From Pueribacillus sp041725775 (GTDB lineage: Bacteria > Bacillota > Bacilli > Bacillales > UBA6769): a stretch of 64,000 bases of DNA. The notes beneath the pieces were generated by a model. It saw only the letters and a program-made list of their open reading frames with translations, was not told the origin of the DNA and searched no databases. How positions within the stretch are numbered: position 1 is the first letter of the stretch; each line of letters starts with the position of its first letter. Positions 8,148-17,527 of the stretch are shown here, piece after piece. The translations under genes and the position numbers were made by a program. The stretch spans positions 1-64,000 of the forward strand of contig NZ_JBEUEL010000008.1 of assembly GCF_041725775.1 (NCBI RefSeq), in the 5' to 3' direction.

Positions 8148-8651
8148 ATGTTAGAAAATCACGCAAAATTAATGGCTGTATTGCAAAGCTCTGGAGAAAT
8201 CGTTGGGAGAAAAAAGCTCCAAAAAATGATTTTCATCGCAAAAAAATTAAACTTTCCATTTTACGAAAAATACGATTTTCATTTTTATGGTCCATATTCT
8301 GAAGAAGTGACGTTGAAAATTGAAGAATTAGTAAACTTAGGGCTCGTTGTTGAAACACAAGAAAAAGTGGGTGGCTACGTGCAATATCGCTATTCTTTAT
8401 CCGATAAAGGTGAGCAATTTTTAACAAACTATGATGTCAATCCCCTTGCGCTTCGTCGCTGTGTGAAAGTGATGAATCGTGAAAGTGCACGGTTCCTTGA
8501 ACTCGTTTCAACGATGATGTACTTTGAACATTTAGAAAAGCATGATATCATCCACAAAGTTTCCGTCGTTAAAGAAAAACAGTACTATACCGAACGTGAA
8601 CTTGCCGATGCCTTTGAATTTATTGAGACGTTAAAAACGCTCATTCATTGA
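8148..8651 (+). CDS. ywgA: YwgA family protein
   Basis: A 167-residue protein that follows ywfO as in B. subtilis. Its N-terminal half reads like a winged-helix module (GRKKLQKMIFIAKKL, then FHFYGPYSEEVTLKIEELVNLGLV and SLSDKGEQFL), the pattern shared with YwgA and with antitoxin-like SocA/Panacea domains. The true activity is unknown. Its GGAGG ribosome binding site lies inside the end of ywfO. The 3' end overlaps the convergent membrane-protein gene by 21 bases. Confidence 0.75.
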   Translation: MLENHAKLMAVLQSSGEIVGRKKLQKMIFIAKKLNFPFYEKYDFHFYGPYSEEVTLKIEELVNLGLVVETQEKVGGYVQYRYSLSDKGEQFLTNYDVNPLALRRCVKVMNRESARFLELVSTMMYFEHLEKHDIIHKVSVVKEKQYYTERELADAFEFIETLKTLIH

Positions 8652-9086
8652 TTTTTCGCTCGTTTCCATTAATACGCGAATTCGAGACCAAAGTTTGTGT
8701 CCAACGGCATAACGGAATAGTAATAACGTTATATAGCAAGCGAAAATAATTGCAAATGTCGAAGTGAAAATCGCAACGTAAGAGAATAAAAACTCTCGTA
8801 ATTCAGGTAGTGCTTTGCTCGGGAAAGGTAGAAGAAGCAGTAAGCTTATACATTCATACGTAATTGCAATCGATATGATTAGTGTATGAACGGAATGTTT
8901 GCTTGATGTCGGAAACAGTTTGCGATAAATGATGCTGAAGCAAGTGATTGAAATGGTGATCGCGATCAGGATCGGTGCACTGAACTGTGCAGTTAACATG
9001 TACAAGAAAAGGAAAGACAAGCTTGCACTGATTCCTATTCCGATTCCGAAAAATAAATAGCGCTGATGACAAATCCACGTTTTCAT
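8631..9086 (-). CDS. Small integral membrane protein of unknown function
   Basis: A 151-residue protein with four predicted membrane helices (about residues 10-31, 36-54, 66-87 and 97-127) and short charged ends. I do not recognise the family. The start ATG has an AAGGAGAG ribosome binding site ten bases upstream, and the frame is open across a typical length, so it is probably real. It converges on and overlaps ywgA. Confidence 0.6.
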   Translation of the reverse strand: MKTWICHQRYLFFGIGIGISASLSFLFLYMLTAQFSAPILIAITISITCFSIIYRKLFPTSSKHSVHTLIISIAITYECISLLLLLPFPSKALPELREFLFSYVAIFTSTFAIIFACYITLLLFRYAVGHKLWSRIRVLMETSEKSMNERF

Positions 9087-9539
9087 GTACGAGCGCTCTC
9101 CTTCAAAATGATCTTCTTAGTCCATCTATATACCCGAAGCATGGAAAAAATAACGTTTGCTGAATGACAGTTGTGACGGAACAGATACGAATACGAAGGG
9201 TTATCATATAAAACCCGATTCACTTGCAAAAATCCTTAATTCGAGTCGTTAGTGTCAACGAGTTAAGTTATGCTTCATGATGTCACAAATTGACATTTGC
9301 TACGAACGATGTGATAATCTTAATATGAGTATATGTTCATGCATGCATAATATAGGTAAGAGATAAGTATTGGAATGACGTCGTTTTTTCGCTTCATACA
9401 CATTCAATTGTAAATAGACGAGAGTTTCTACCTACTGCATTTTTAAAAAATATGAAAATAGTCAACGATAGAAGAATAAGAGCACCTTTATAGACATGCA
9501 GCGATTAAACGAAAGCATTGATTTAGAGAGGAGCTTAAA
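9087..9539. other. Gene-free leader region before the CDF exporter gene
   Basis: No gene is seen. It holds a good promoter at 9290-9318 and a leader of about 215 bases before the next start codon. Just after the -10 box lies TATATGTTCATGCATGCATA, which includes an ATGCATGCAT core and resembles AT-rich ArsR/CzrA operators only loosely. Confidence 0.5.
9290..9318 (+). promoter_or_regulatory. Sigma-A promoter of the CDF exporter gene
   Basis: TTGACA (9290-9295) and GATAAT (9313-9318) are 17 bases apart. The ATG-rich dyad that follows at about 9330-9350 is a candidate metal-repressor site. Confidence 0.65.
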
Positions 9540-10478
9540 ATGGGGAACGATCATGGACATTTCGAATCACATGGGGCAAACAAAAAAGTTTTATTACTCA
9601 GCTTTATCGTCATAACGTTATATATGATTGTGGAGGCTATAGGCGGATTTCTTACAAATAGTCTTGCTTTGTTGGCAGATGCTGGTCATATGTTAAGTGA
9701 CGCGATATCACTTGGGATTGCATTATTGGCTTTTACATTCGGGGAAAAAGCTGCAAATTATAGTAAAACCTATGGATATAAACGATTTGAAATTTTAGCC
9801 GCTGTTCTAAACGGGTTAACACTCGTTATTATAGCCATTTATATTTTTTACGAAGCCATCCAGCGATTTCAATACCCACCTGAAGTTGCTTCTAGAGGAA
9901 TGTTAATCATCGCTACAATTGGCTTATTTGTTAATATTTTTGTAGCGTGGATTATGATGCGTGGCGGGGATGTAGAAGAGAACTTGAATATGCGCGGAGC
10001 ATACTTGCATGTGATTAGTGATATGTTTGGTTCCATTGGTGCCATTATCGCTGCAATGCTTATCTTATTCTTCGGATGGAGCTGGGCAGATCCACTTGCA
10101 AGTGTTGCTGTTGCCGTACTCGTATTACGCAGTGGTTATTCAGTGTTGAAATCCGGGATCCATGTCTTAATGGAAGGAACACCACAAAATGTAGATATGA
10201 GCAACGTAATAAAAATCATCCAAAATACGCAAGGAATTGAAAACATTCACGATTTGCACGTTTGGGCGATCACAAGTGGATTCAATGCGTTATCTTGCCA
10301 TGCCGTTGTAGATGACCAACTGTCGATAGCCGAAAGTGAACGATTGCTCAAGCAAATCGAACAAAACCTTGAACATCAAAACATTCACCATATGACGATT
10401 CAATTAGAAACATCGTCACATCAACATAACAATTCGATTTTATGTGAAATGAAAGTTGAACGATTTATACATCGGTAA
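9540..10478 (+). CDS. czcD: Cation diffusion facilitator, Zn/Co/Cd exporter (CzcD-like)
   Basis: A 312-residue CDF protein with six membrane helices and a His-rich N-terminus (GNDHGHFESHG). The transport-site residues are present: DAGHMLSD (Asp47, His50, Asp54) in helix 2 and HVISD (His157, Asp161) in helix 5. This HxxxD pair is typical of zinc/cobalt/cadmium exporters of the CzcD/ZitB group rather than Mn-type CDFs (DxxxD). The cytoplasmic domain ends with a His-rich tail. The start has GAGAGGAG upstream. Metal specificity is inferred. Confidence 0.85.
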   Translation: MGNDHGHFESHGANKKVLLLSFIVITLYMIVEAIGGFLTNSLALLADAGHMLSDAISLGIALLAFTFGEKAANYSKTYGYKRFEILAAVLNGLTLVIIAIYIFYEAIQRFQYPPEVASRGMLIIATIGLFVNIFVAWIMMRGGDVEENLNMRGAYLHVISDMFGSIGAIIAAMLILFFGWSWADPLASVAVAVLVLRSGYSVLKSGIHVLMEGTPQNVDMSNVIKIIQNTQGIENIHDLHVWAITSGFNALSCHAVVDDQLSIAESERLLKQIEQNLEHQNIHHMTIQLETSSHQHNNSILCEMKVERFIHR

Positions 10479-10569
10479 CATCATTCCTAATAGGACTGTT
10501 GAGTTCTATCACAAATGTTAAACATAAGGGGCATTACACTGGTTATCATGTCATGCCCTCATGTTCCGT

Positions 10570-11871
10570 TTACACGTGTGGCAAAAATATGAGTTGATAT
10601 AAAAACAGTACAGCAAACACGTATAGTAGCGGGTGTACTTCACGCCACTTTCCTTTAGCCAGCTTCATTAATGGATAAGAGATAAATCCTAATGCAATCC
10701 CTGTTGCAATACTTGACGTAAGTGGCATACTAATGACGATAAGAAATGTCGGAAAGGCTTCATCAAAATCGTTCCAATTTATTTTGCCTAAGTTTCCTGC
10801 CATAAGCGCACCGACGACGATAAGGGCAGGAGCCGTAATGGCAGAAATACTTGATACCGCACTAACGAGCGGACCGAAAAAGGCCGCGATGATGAACAGT
10901 ATACTGACAACGAGTGTCGTTAAGCCCGTCCTCCCCCCTGCAGCAACACCGGTGGACGATTCAATATAGGCACTTGTTGGGCTCGTACCGAACACAGCTC
11001 CAGCCGTCGCTGCAACGGAGTCAGCGAGGAGTGCGTGTCGAGCTTTTGGAAGCTTTCCTTTTTTCATTAACCCCGCTTGTTCAGCAACTCCGATCATCGT
11101 ACCTGTTGTATCAAACAGCGTGACAATTAAAAACGAAAAAACAACAGCGTATAATCCGTAATGGACGACGTCCATAAATGCTTGCAACGGACTTCCGAAT
11201 ATAAAAAACTCTGGAAGAGCCGGTAATTTAACAAACCCTTCAGTAAACGAAAGTTGATCAGTAAAATAAGCGATCAACCCTGTAATGATCATTCCGATAA
11301 AGAGAGCACCATTGACATTCATTGCGATGAGAATAATTGTAACCGCTAATCCGATGAGCGCGAGTATGACAGAAGGTGAATGCAAATCACCTAACGTTAC
11401 GAGGTTATCTGGATGCTCTGCTATAATACCGGACATTCGCAAGCCGATAAAAGCGATAAACAATCCGATTCCCGCAGTAATTCCGTACTTTAAATTTGCC
11501 GGAATGGCTTCGATTAATTTTTCTCGAAACGGAGTAAGTGATAAAATGATAAATAAAATTCCGGAAACAAAAACAGCACCGAACGCTACTTCGTAAGGAA
11601 CGTTTGCTTGTCCAACGACTGAAAAAGCAAAATATGCATTTAGCCCCATTGCTGGCGCAATGGCGATCGGATAGTTAGCAAGAAGTGCCATCCACAGTGT
11701 TCCGATGACGGAAGCGATAATCGTTGCAATAAATACCGTATCAAAAGGTACTCCGGCATTAGACAAAATAATAGGATTGACGATAATGATGTATACCATC
11801 GTAAGAAATGTCGTAACTCCTGCTAAAATTTCTGTCTTAACGGTCGTGTTATGTTCTCGTAATTTAAACAA
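10570..11871 (-). CDS. pbuO: NCS2-family purine permease (PbuG/PbuO-like)
   Basis: This protein of 433 residues has 12 or more membrane helices of the AzgA branch of the NCS2 family, which imports hypoxanthine, guanine or adenine with protons. Signature strings are AGVTTFLTMVYIIIVNP near the start, APAMGLNAYFAF, FDTTGTMIGVAEQAGL and FGTSPTSAYIESSTGVAAGG. The start is placed at TTG 11871 because AAGGAGG ends six bases before it; the longer ATG frame (11904) would contain that ribosome binding site. No purine riboswitch is visible in the 110-base upstream gap. Whether it is PbuG or PbuO cannot be told. Confidence 0.85.
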   Translation of the reverse strand: MFKLREHNTTVKTEILAGVTTFLTMVYIIIVNPIILSNAGVPFDTVFIATIIASVIGTLWMALLANYPIAIAPAMGLNAYFAFSVVGQANVPYEVAFGAVFVSGILFIILSLTPFREKLIEAIPANLKYGITAGIGLFIAFIGLRMSGIIAEHPDNLVTLGDLHSPSVILALIGLAVTIILIAMNVNGALFIGMIITGLIAYFTDQLSFTEGFVKLPALPEFFIFGSPLQAFMDVVHYGLYAVVFSFLIVTLFDTTGTMIGVAEQAGLMKKGKLPKARHALLADSVAATAGAVFGTSPTSAYIESSTGVAAGGRTGLTTLVVSILFIIAAFFGPLVSAVSSISAITAPALIVVGALMAGNLGKINWNDFDEAFPTFLIVISMPLTSSIATGIALGFISYPLMKLAKGKWREVHPLLYVFAVLFLYQLIFLPHV

Positions 11872-12013
11872 CGTTGTCCTCCTTACACGTGTATATAAAA
11901 ACACTTTTTAATCGTATTCATTTTGGGTCAGGTTTGCAAGAAAAAACGTTATAGCGGAATGAATTATGATTAATATGGTAAAATGTTAGATAAAGAATGC
12001 GGAGGGATTCGTA

Positions 12014-12526
12014 ATGAAAGACATTTTTAAAAGTGACAATTCAGATTTTACGATCATCTCGAATGACTCAACAGATGGACACGGTGGTTTCGGTGCCGGT
12101 TCATTTTCTTTAAATAATATGACACCTGTCTTTGTTGATATTGAAGCAAATGAAGCTTTTATCGATGTCGGGGCCATGCACGCGCGAAGTAAGGTGGAAA
12201 AACGCGTAAAATTTTTACATGAAGAAGAAGCAGTTCCGAAACCTGCAAAGCCTTATTGGCTCGTCTGGGTGACGACTGAGCGATCAGAAGCGGGTCCGTA
12301 TTACGCTGGAGTTGCTGCTTGTTATATGACCGTAAATAAAGAAGCAAAACGTGGTTTTAAAAATTTTCCTGATCATGTAAACAAAATGGATAAATCACGC
12401 AAAGGCCAAATTGTTGTCGCTCATATGGACGATAAGTCAAAAGCGATTTTAAAAGATTTTTTAAAAGGTTTTAATGCTGAAATGTGGGAGAATTCGAGTG
12501 AAAAATTAAAAAATGATCTGTCATAG
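12014..12526 (+). CDS. ywhD: YwhD family protein
   Basis: A 170-residue soluble protein matching Bacillus YwhD in length, in position next to the ywhE-type PBP gene and in motifs such as GGFGAGSFSLNNMTPVFVD, AKPYWLVWVTTER and MDKSRKGQIVVAHMD. The function is unknown. The start ATG has a GGAGGG ribosome binding site. It is monocistronic: a bidirectional terminator lies 240 bases downstream at the end of the convergent PBP gene. Confidence 0.85.
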   Translation: MKDIFKSDNSDFTIISNDSTDGHGGFGAGSFSLNNMTPVFVDIEANEAFIDVGAMHARSKVEKRVKFLHEEEAVPKPAKPYWLVWVTTERSEAGPYYAGVAACYMTVNKEAKRGFKNFPDHVNKMDKSRKGQIVVAHMDDKSKAILKDFLKGFNAEMWENSSEKLKNDLS

Positions 12527-12768
12527 CATTCGTTGTTCAAAATAGAGAGGAATGTGAGACAAAGTTGTTGATGATATAACAAAGTGTAGATTCATGAATG
12601 GTCGTTTTGCGAGGCAAAGTCTGTGAATCTTTTATGAAAATTGTAGAAAACTCTTGTCGTTCGTAGCGCGAACAATTAAAATAGATAGTACATGTGTAAA
12701 TGAGCTGACAACATTCGGTTCCGTCTACCGAACTAGGAAGCACAATGAAACACATGTTACTAGGACAC

Positions 12769-12807
12769 AAAAATGCCCGAGGAGAAATGAGCTTCTCGGG
12801 CATTTTT
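12769..12807. terminator. Bidirectional terminator between ywhD and pbpG
   Basis: AAAAATGCCCGAG and CTCGGGCATTTTT form a long near-perfect stem (one internal mismatch) with A/T runs on both sides. It overlaps the stop codon of the PBP gene on the minus strand. Confidence 0.9.
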
Positions 12808-14881
12808 ATTCGACAAAAGGTTTCAGTAAGATTTCCCACCATTTTTTCTCTTCTTCTTCAGCTGGTGTTTGCTGTCCTTTCTTATCGCCATGTAAAGGAC
12901 AAGCATCAGTCGGTTCCGTTCCTTTTACATAATACATATATTTTGTCTGTTCACAGTCTTCTGTTGCACGTTGACCTGTTAAAGGGTCGATGCGTATGCC
13001 GATGACGTTATCTGTTGGCTTGAACTCAATGACGGGCTTATCTTTTAGCGCTTTTTCCATATAGTGAGCCCAAATTCGTTTTGCATAGCCGGTATCGTTC
13101 ACTTTGTGTAATGTTTTTCCTTTATCGTATCCTGACCAGACGGCTGTTACGAGCTGAGGTGTATACCCGATCATCCAACTATCAGTTGACGTCGTACCTG
13201 ATTTACCAGCCATCGGTCGCGTTAAAATGTTTTGAATCGAAGACCCAGTTACTGTTGTATATCCGTTTAAATTTTCATCGAACATGCCTGTCATTAAATT
13301 TGTCGTAACAAATGCAATATTTTCATCTAGCACTTTGTTTATTTTTTCTTTATGTTCGTAAATGATGTTTCCGTCTCTGTCGGTTACTTTTTCGATAAAA
13401 TACGGCTCTGCTTCTTTTCCACTGTTCGCAAAGATGGCATACGCATGTGCCATTTCCATTACGCTAACAGGTTCTGTTCCAAGAGCAAGGGAAGGAAATT
13501 TAGGCAAGTGGCTTGAAATTCCAACTTTACTTGCAACATCGACGAGCTTGTCCAAGCCAATGAGTAAATGGGTTTTTACTGCGTACGTATTATCAGAAAC
13601 CGCAATGGCTTGAGCGAGTGTAATAAAGTCATTTGCGTATCGATTTTCATAATTGCTTGGCGAATACGTATCGGCTCCGTCGTTAAATGTAAACGTCGTT
13701 TCTTCACTTAAGAGTGGAGTCGATGGTGTAAAGCCATGTTCGAGTGCAGCATAGTATAAAAGCGGTTTGAACGTACTTCCTGGTGCGCGTTTCGCCTTTA
13801 ATGCTCGGTTAAAAGTACTTTTTTCATAGTTTCGTCCACCGACGAGTGCCTTCACGGCCCCGGTTTTTGGATCGATGGAAACGAGAGCCGTTTCTAGCTC
13901 CTCATTGTCTGTAATCGTACTCTCGATTAACGCTTCAGCTTTTTCTTGCATTGATTGATTGAGCGTTGTATAAATGTTTAACCCACCAGCTTCAACGACA
14001 TCTTTGCTTAAACCGATTTCTTCAATTAACGCTTCTTCAACCGCGTCAAGAAAGTATGGTGCTATCGCTTTTTCACGTTCTTCTTTTTGCTTAATTATAA
14101 TGTTTTCAGATTTTGCTTTACTTTCTTCCAGTTCTGAAATATAGCCGTTGCTTGCCATCGCTTCTAACACAACTTCTTGGCGTTGTTTTGCTTTGTCAAA
14201 AGCGCGTTCAGGTGAATAGTAAGTCGGACCTTTCGGAATTCCCGCGATCAAACTCGCTTCAGATAAAGATAGCTCTTTTGCCGATTTTTGAAAGTAATAA
14301 TTTGCAGCTTCCTCAATTCCGTACGCTCCATGCCCGTAATAAATCGTATTTAAGTAGCCTTCGAGAATTTCGTCCTTTGAATAATTTAACTCGAGTCGAA
14401 TCGCATAAAATGTCTCTTTCAGTTTACGAACCCATGTTTTCTCATGGCTTAAGTAAATGTTTCGGGCAAGCTGCATTGTAATTGTGCTCGCACCTTCTAC
14501 TTTTGCTCTAGCCTTTATATTTGCGATCGCGGAACCTAAAATTCGTTTCATGTCAAAGCCAAAGTGGTTGTAGAACCGCTTATCTTCGATCGCGATTGTC
14601 GCTTCAATAAGTTCATCAGAAATATCTTGAAGCGAGACCCATTCTCGGTTGATTCCTGATTGGTTTGCTTTTGCGATCACGACATCGTTTTCATCGTAAT
14701 ACGTACTGTTTATTGGTACGTGCATCGGTGGCGGACCACTAATTTTTACATACCCAAACAAAAGAATGATAGCTGCAAACGTAAGGAGAACTGCATATCC
14801 AGCTGAGCGCAGTATCAATCTAGTAAAAATTGATTTTCGTTTTCGTTGTTGTCGTCTTCTACGTTTTATTCTTGATTCCAT
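12806..14881 (-). CDS. pbpG: Class A penicillin-binding protein (PBP2D/YwhE-like)
   Basis: A 691-residue bifunctional peptidoglycan synthase. After a basic cytoplasmic start (KRRRRQQRKRK) and one membrane anchor (about 22-47) comes the glycosyltransferase domain with EDKRFYNHFG (Glu99) and EGASTITMQLARN. The transpeptidase domain has SxxK (STFK, Ser369), SDN (about 429) and KSGTT (about 560). The setting next to ywhD matches B. subtilis pbpG (ywhE), a PBP expressed in the forespore with pbpF. The ATG at 14881 is preferred to the adjacent GTG. A short acidic tail ends the protein. Confidence 0.9.
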   Translation of the reverse strand: MESRIKRRRRQQRKRKSIFTRLILRSAGYAVLLTFAAIILLFGYVKISGPPPMHVPINSTYYDENDVVIAKANQSGINREWVSLQDISDELIEATIAIEDKRFYNHFGFDMKRILGSAIANIKARAKVEGASTITMQLARNIYLSHEKTWVRKLKETFYAIRLELNYSKDEILEGYLNTIYYGHGAYGIEEAANYYFQKSAKELSLSEASLIAGIPKGPTYYSPERAFDKAKQRQEVVLEAMASNGYISELEESKAKSENIIIKQKEEREKAIAPYFLDAVEEALIEEIGLSKDVVEAGGLNIYTTLNQSMQEKAEALIESTITDNEELETALVSIDPKTGAVKALVGGRNYEKSTFNRALKAKRAPGSTFKPLLYYAALEHGFTPSTPLLSEETTFTFNDGADTYSPSNYENRYANDFITLAQAIAVSDNTYAVKTHLLIGLDKLVDVASKVGISSHLPKFPSLALGTEPVSVMEMAHAYAIFANSGKEAEPYFIEKVTDRDGNIIYEHKEKINKVLDENIAFVTTNLMTGMFDENLNGYTTVTGSSIQNILTRPMAGKSGTTSTDSWMIGYTPQLVTAVWSGYDKGKTLHKVNDTGYAKRIWAHYMEKALKDKPVIEFKPTDNVIGIRIDPLTGQRATEDCEQTKYMYYVKGTEPTDACPLHGDKKGQQTPAEEEEKKWWEILLKPFVE

Positions 14882-15109
14882 CACCTGACCCCCCTAAACC
14901 GATCGACTCGTTCAAGAACAGTATGGAAATTTTTCCAACATCTTAAACATGAAGGAAAAATTATCGTTGTTCTTGATTTCGGAAAGGGGAGTGAAAGATA
15001 ATAACTGAATGAGATATGCTGTGCTACAATCAGGTGCGAAAGTAACTTGCTTGTGAAAAATAGCTCAGATAGGCAAGGTGGAACTTATTAAGCAGGAAGC
15101 TGTTGTTAA

Positions 15110-15138
15110 TTGCGCATTGAATCATAAGTCGCTATAAT
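15110..15138 (+). promoter_or_regulatory. Sigma-A promoter of ywiB-argS
   Basis: TTGCGC (15110-15115) and TATAAT (15133-15138) are 17 bases apart, 30 bases before the first possible ywiB start. Confidence 0.7.
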
Positions 15139-15168
15139 GATAACGTTAATGACAGTTGCAGACAGGAT

Positions 15169-15618
15169 GTGCTTTTTTTGACAAAGTTTTTTACACAGTC
15201 GGACATTCGCCTATTGATAGAAACGACAATTACGGTGGAGTCTAGACGAGAACATTCCCGTCTCATCGTTAACGGAACGATCTATTCAAAGGGCGACATA
15301 ACCTTTTGTATATACAAAGAATCAACTGAAAGCGGAGAAGTGAATCATACGATAAAAATTGACGCGCGCTCGCGGTCGATTACGGTCAGTCGAAGCGGTG
15401 CGGTGTCGATGCGTCAACGTTTTATCCCTTCTCAAAAAACAGAAGGAACGTATCACACACCATACGGGTCGCTTCCAGTTACGACGTTAGCGAAAAAAAT
15501 ACAGTTTACATGGGATGATAAGCAGAAAAAAGGAACGCTTCTACTTGCTTATGATCTTTGGATACAAGGGAACTATACGGGTTTTTATACAGTGAAAATA
15601 CATATGGAGGGAGTTTAG
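15169..15618 (+). CDS. ywiB: DUF1934 (YwiB) beta-barrel protein
   Basis: A protein of up to 149 residues in the DUF1934 family, the position and length of B. subtilis YwiB. Conserved parts are TIKIDARSRSITVSRSGAVSMRQRF, YHTPYGSLPVTTLAKKI and KGTLLLAYDLWIQG, consistent with a lipocalin-like barrel. The start is uncertain: ATG 15169 lacks a good ribosome binding site, and TTG 15178 or a later TTG would also keep the domain. argS follows after two bases, so both are in one operon. Confidence 0.75.
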   Translation: MLFLTKFFTQSDIRLLIETTITVESRREHSRLIVNGTIYSKGDITFCIYKESTESGEVNHTIKIDARSRSITVSRSGAVSMRQRFIPSQKTEGTYHTPYGSLPVTTLAKKIQFTWDDKQKKGTLLLAYDLWIQGNYTGFYTVKIHMEGV

Positions 15619-15620
15619 TC

Positions 15621-17291
15621 GTGAATATCGTTGAAACGGTTCAAAATAAACTAAAAGAAGAAATTACCTCTGCCGTTTTAAAAGCAAAACTTGCTGAGCA
15701 AGACGAAATGCCGAACGTTATGCTTGAACTTCCGAAAGAGAAAGCACATGGGGATTACGCGACGAATGTTGCGATGCAACTAGCACGAATTGCAAAAAAG
15801 CCGCCTCGTGAAATTGCGGAGGATATCGTAGCGAATATGAACAAAGAGAATGCTTCGATTTCGAAAATTGATATTGCTGGACCGGGCTTTATCAACTTTT
15901 TTTTAAATCAAGATTACTTAACTACTATCGTTCCGATGATCATTCAGTTATGTGACGAATACGGAAGGTCAAATTTTGGAGAAGGTAAGAAAGTTCAAGT
16001 TGAATTCGTGTCAGCAAACCCGACAGGTAGCCTCCATCTCGGACATGCAAGAGGAGCAGCATATGGTGACACGCTTTGTCGACTATTAGACAAAGCGGGC
16101 TATGACGTGCATCGTGAATATTACATTAATGACGCGGGAAACCAGATTCAAAACCTTGCTTTGTCAGTAGAAGCACGTTATTTTCAAGCGCTAGGCCTAG
16201 AAAAAGACATGCCTGAGGATGGATATTATGGTGAAGATATCATTCAGTTTGGACGTGAACTAGCCGAAACGGAAGGCGATCGATTGATCCAAATGCAAGA
16301 AAAAGAAAGACATGATTTCTTCCGAAATTACGGTTTGCAAAAAGAACTCGAAAAAATTAAACAAGATTTAGAGGATTATCGAGTTAAATTCGATGAATGG
16401 TATTCAGAAACGTCGCTTTACACGTCTGGAAAAGTGAACGACGTGCTTAAAAAGCTTAAAGAGCGTGGAGAAACATATGAAAAAGACGGAGCTGTCTGGT
16501 TTCAGTCCACGGCCTATGGAGACGATAAAGATCGTGTACTCATTAAGCAAGACGGAACATACACGTATTTAACACCTGATATCGCGTACCATGAAGATAA
16601 ATTTAAACGCGGTTTTGAAACAGTTATTAACGTTTGGGGTGCCGATCATCACGGCTATATTCCGCGGATGCGTGCAGCCGTCGAAGCACTAGGTTATGAC
16701 CCAAGCCGATTTAAAGTTGAAATCATTCAAATGGTAAATTTAATGCAGAACGGCGAAAAAGTGAAAATGAGCAAACGAACAGGAAAAGCAGTAACCCTTC
16801 GTGAGCTTATGGAAGAAGTCGGCATCGATGCGATGCGTTGGTTTTTTGCAGCACGGAGTTCTGACTCGCATCTAGACTTCGATATGGATTTAGCCGTTTC
16901 ACAGTCGAATGAGAACCCTGTTTATTATGTGCAATACGCACATGCAAGAGTGTGTAGTATTTTACGCCAAGGTGAGGAGCTCGGCTATGAGTATACTGAA
17001 AACGTCGAGTTAACAAGTCTATCCTCTGAAAAGGAAATCGAACTATTAAAAAAGCTCGGTGAATTTCCACAAGCAGTCGCTGATGCTGCTGATAAGCTTG
17101 CTACCCAAAGAATGACAAACTACGTGTTTGAACTCGCATCTGCTTTACATAGCTTTTACAACGTTGAACGTGTTATAGACGAAGAGAATGTTCAACAAAG
17201 TAAAGCGAGATTCCAATTGATGAAAGCTGTTCAAATTACGCTCAAAAATGCACTCGCGTTACTAGGTGTTTCAGCACCAGAACGAATGTAA
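15621..17291 (+). CDS. argS: Arginyl-tRNA synthetase
   Basis: A 556-residue class I synthetase that charges tRNA-Arg. It has the N-terminal Add1 domain (HGDYATNVAMQLAR), the HIGH-type signature SLHLGHARG (His139-His142), VWGADHHGYIPR and the KMSK-type loop EKVKMSKRTGKAV, then the helical anticodon-binding domain ending in LLGVSAPERM. GTG 15621 is taken as start because GGAGG lies ten bases upstream and the length equals that of B. subtilis ArgS. It is coupled to ywiB. Confidence 0.95.
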   Translation: MNIVETVQNKLKEEITSAVLKAKLAEQDEMPNVMLELPKEKAHGDYATNVAMQLARIAKKPPREIAEDIVANMNKENASISKIDIAGPGFINFFLNQDYLTTIVPMIIQLCDEYGRSNFGEGKKVQVEFVSANPTGSLHLGHARGAAYGDTLCRLLDKAGYDVHREYYINDAGNQIQNLALSVEARYFQALGLEKDMPEDGYYGEDIIQFGRELAETEGDRLIQMQEKERHDFFRNYGLQKELEKIKQDLEDYRVKFDEWYSETSLYTSGKVNDVLKKLKERGETYEKDGAVWFQSTAYGDDKDRVLIKQDGTYTYLTPDIAYHEDKFKRGFETVINVWGADHHGYIPRMRAAVEALGYDPSRFKVEIIQMVNLMQNGEKVKMSKRTGKAVTLRELMEEVGIDAMRWFFAARSSDSHLDFDMDLAVSQSNENPVYYVQYAHARVCSILRQGEELGYEYTENVELTSLSSEKEIELLKKLGEFPQAVADAADKLATQRMTNYVFELASALHSFYNVERVIDEENVQQSKARFQLMKAVQITLKNALALLGVSAPERM

Positions 17292-17421
17292 TGCATAACG
17301 TAGAGACAAAAAGTCGTTCGCACCATTTTTTGTCTTTGCTAATTTGTTAAATTTGCGGTGTGACGTATTAAACGTTTCATCACAAGCATATTGGTATGAT
17401 TTTTCAATTAAGATAAGCCTT

Positions 17422-17456
17422 TTGAATGAATGCTCATTCAATATTTTTGGTATAAT
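17422..17456 (+). promoter_or_regulatory. FadR-type operator overlapping the fadF promoter
   Basis: TTGAATGAATGCTCATTCAA (17422-17441) is a perfect dyad with 8-base arms around ATGC. It matches the B. subtilis FadR (YsiA) consensus TGAATGAMTANTCATTCA at all but one central position. A TATAAT box follows at 17451-17456, so the operator covers the -35 region. Acyl-CoA would relieve repression, as known for FadR. Confidence 0.85.
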
Positions 17457-17527
17457 CATTCGTAAAGACACGTTTGCAAATTTCTTTCAATTTTGATTAA
17501 ATAAGGCTAACAAAAGGGGGAAATAAC

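Noticed and set aside
9420..9480. AGTTTCTACC in the CDF gene leader, the core string of purine riboswitches
   Set aside because: The flanking P1-P3 stems and the ATANGG loop cannot be formed, the gene is a metal exporter, and a ten-base match is possible by chance.
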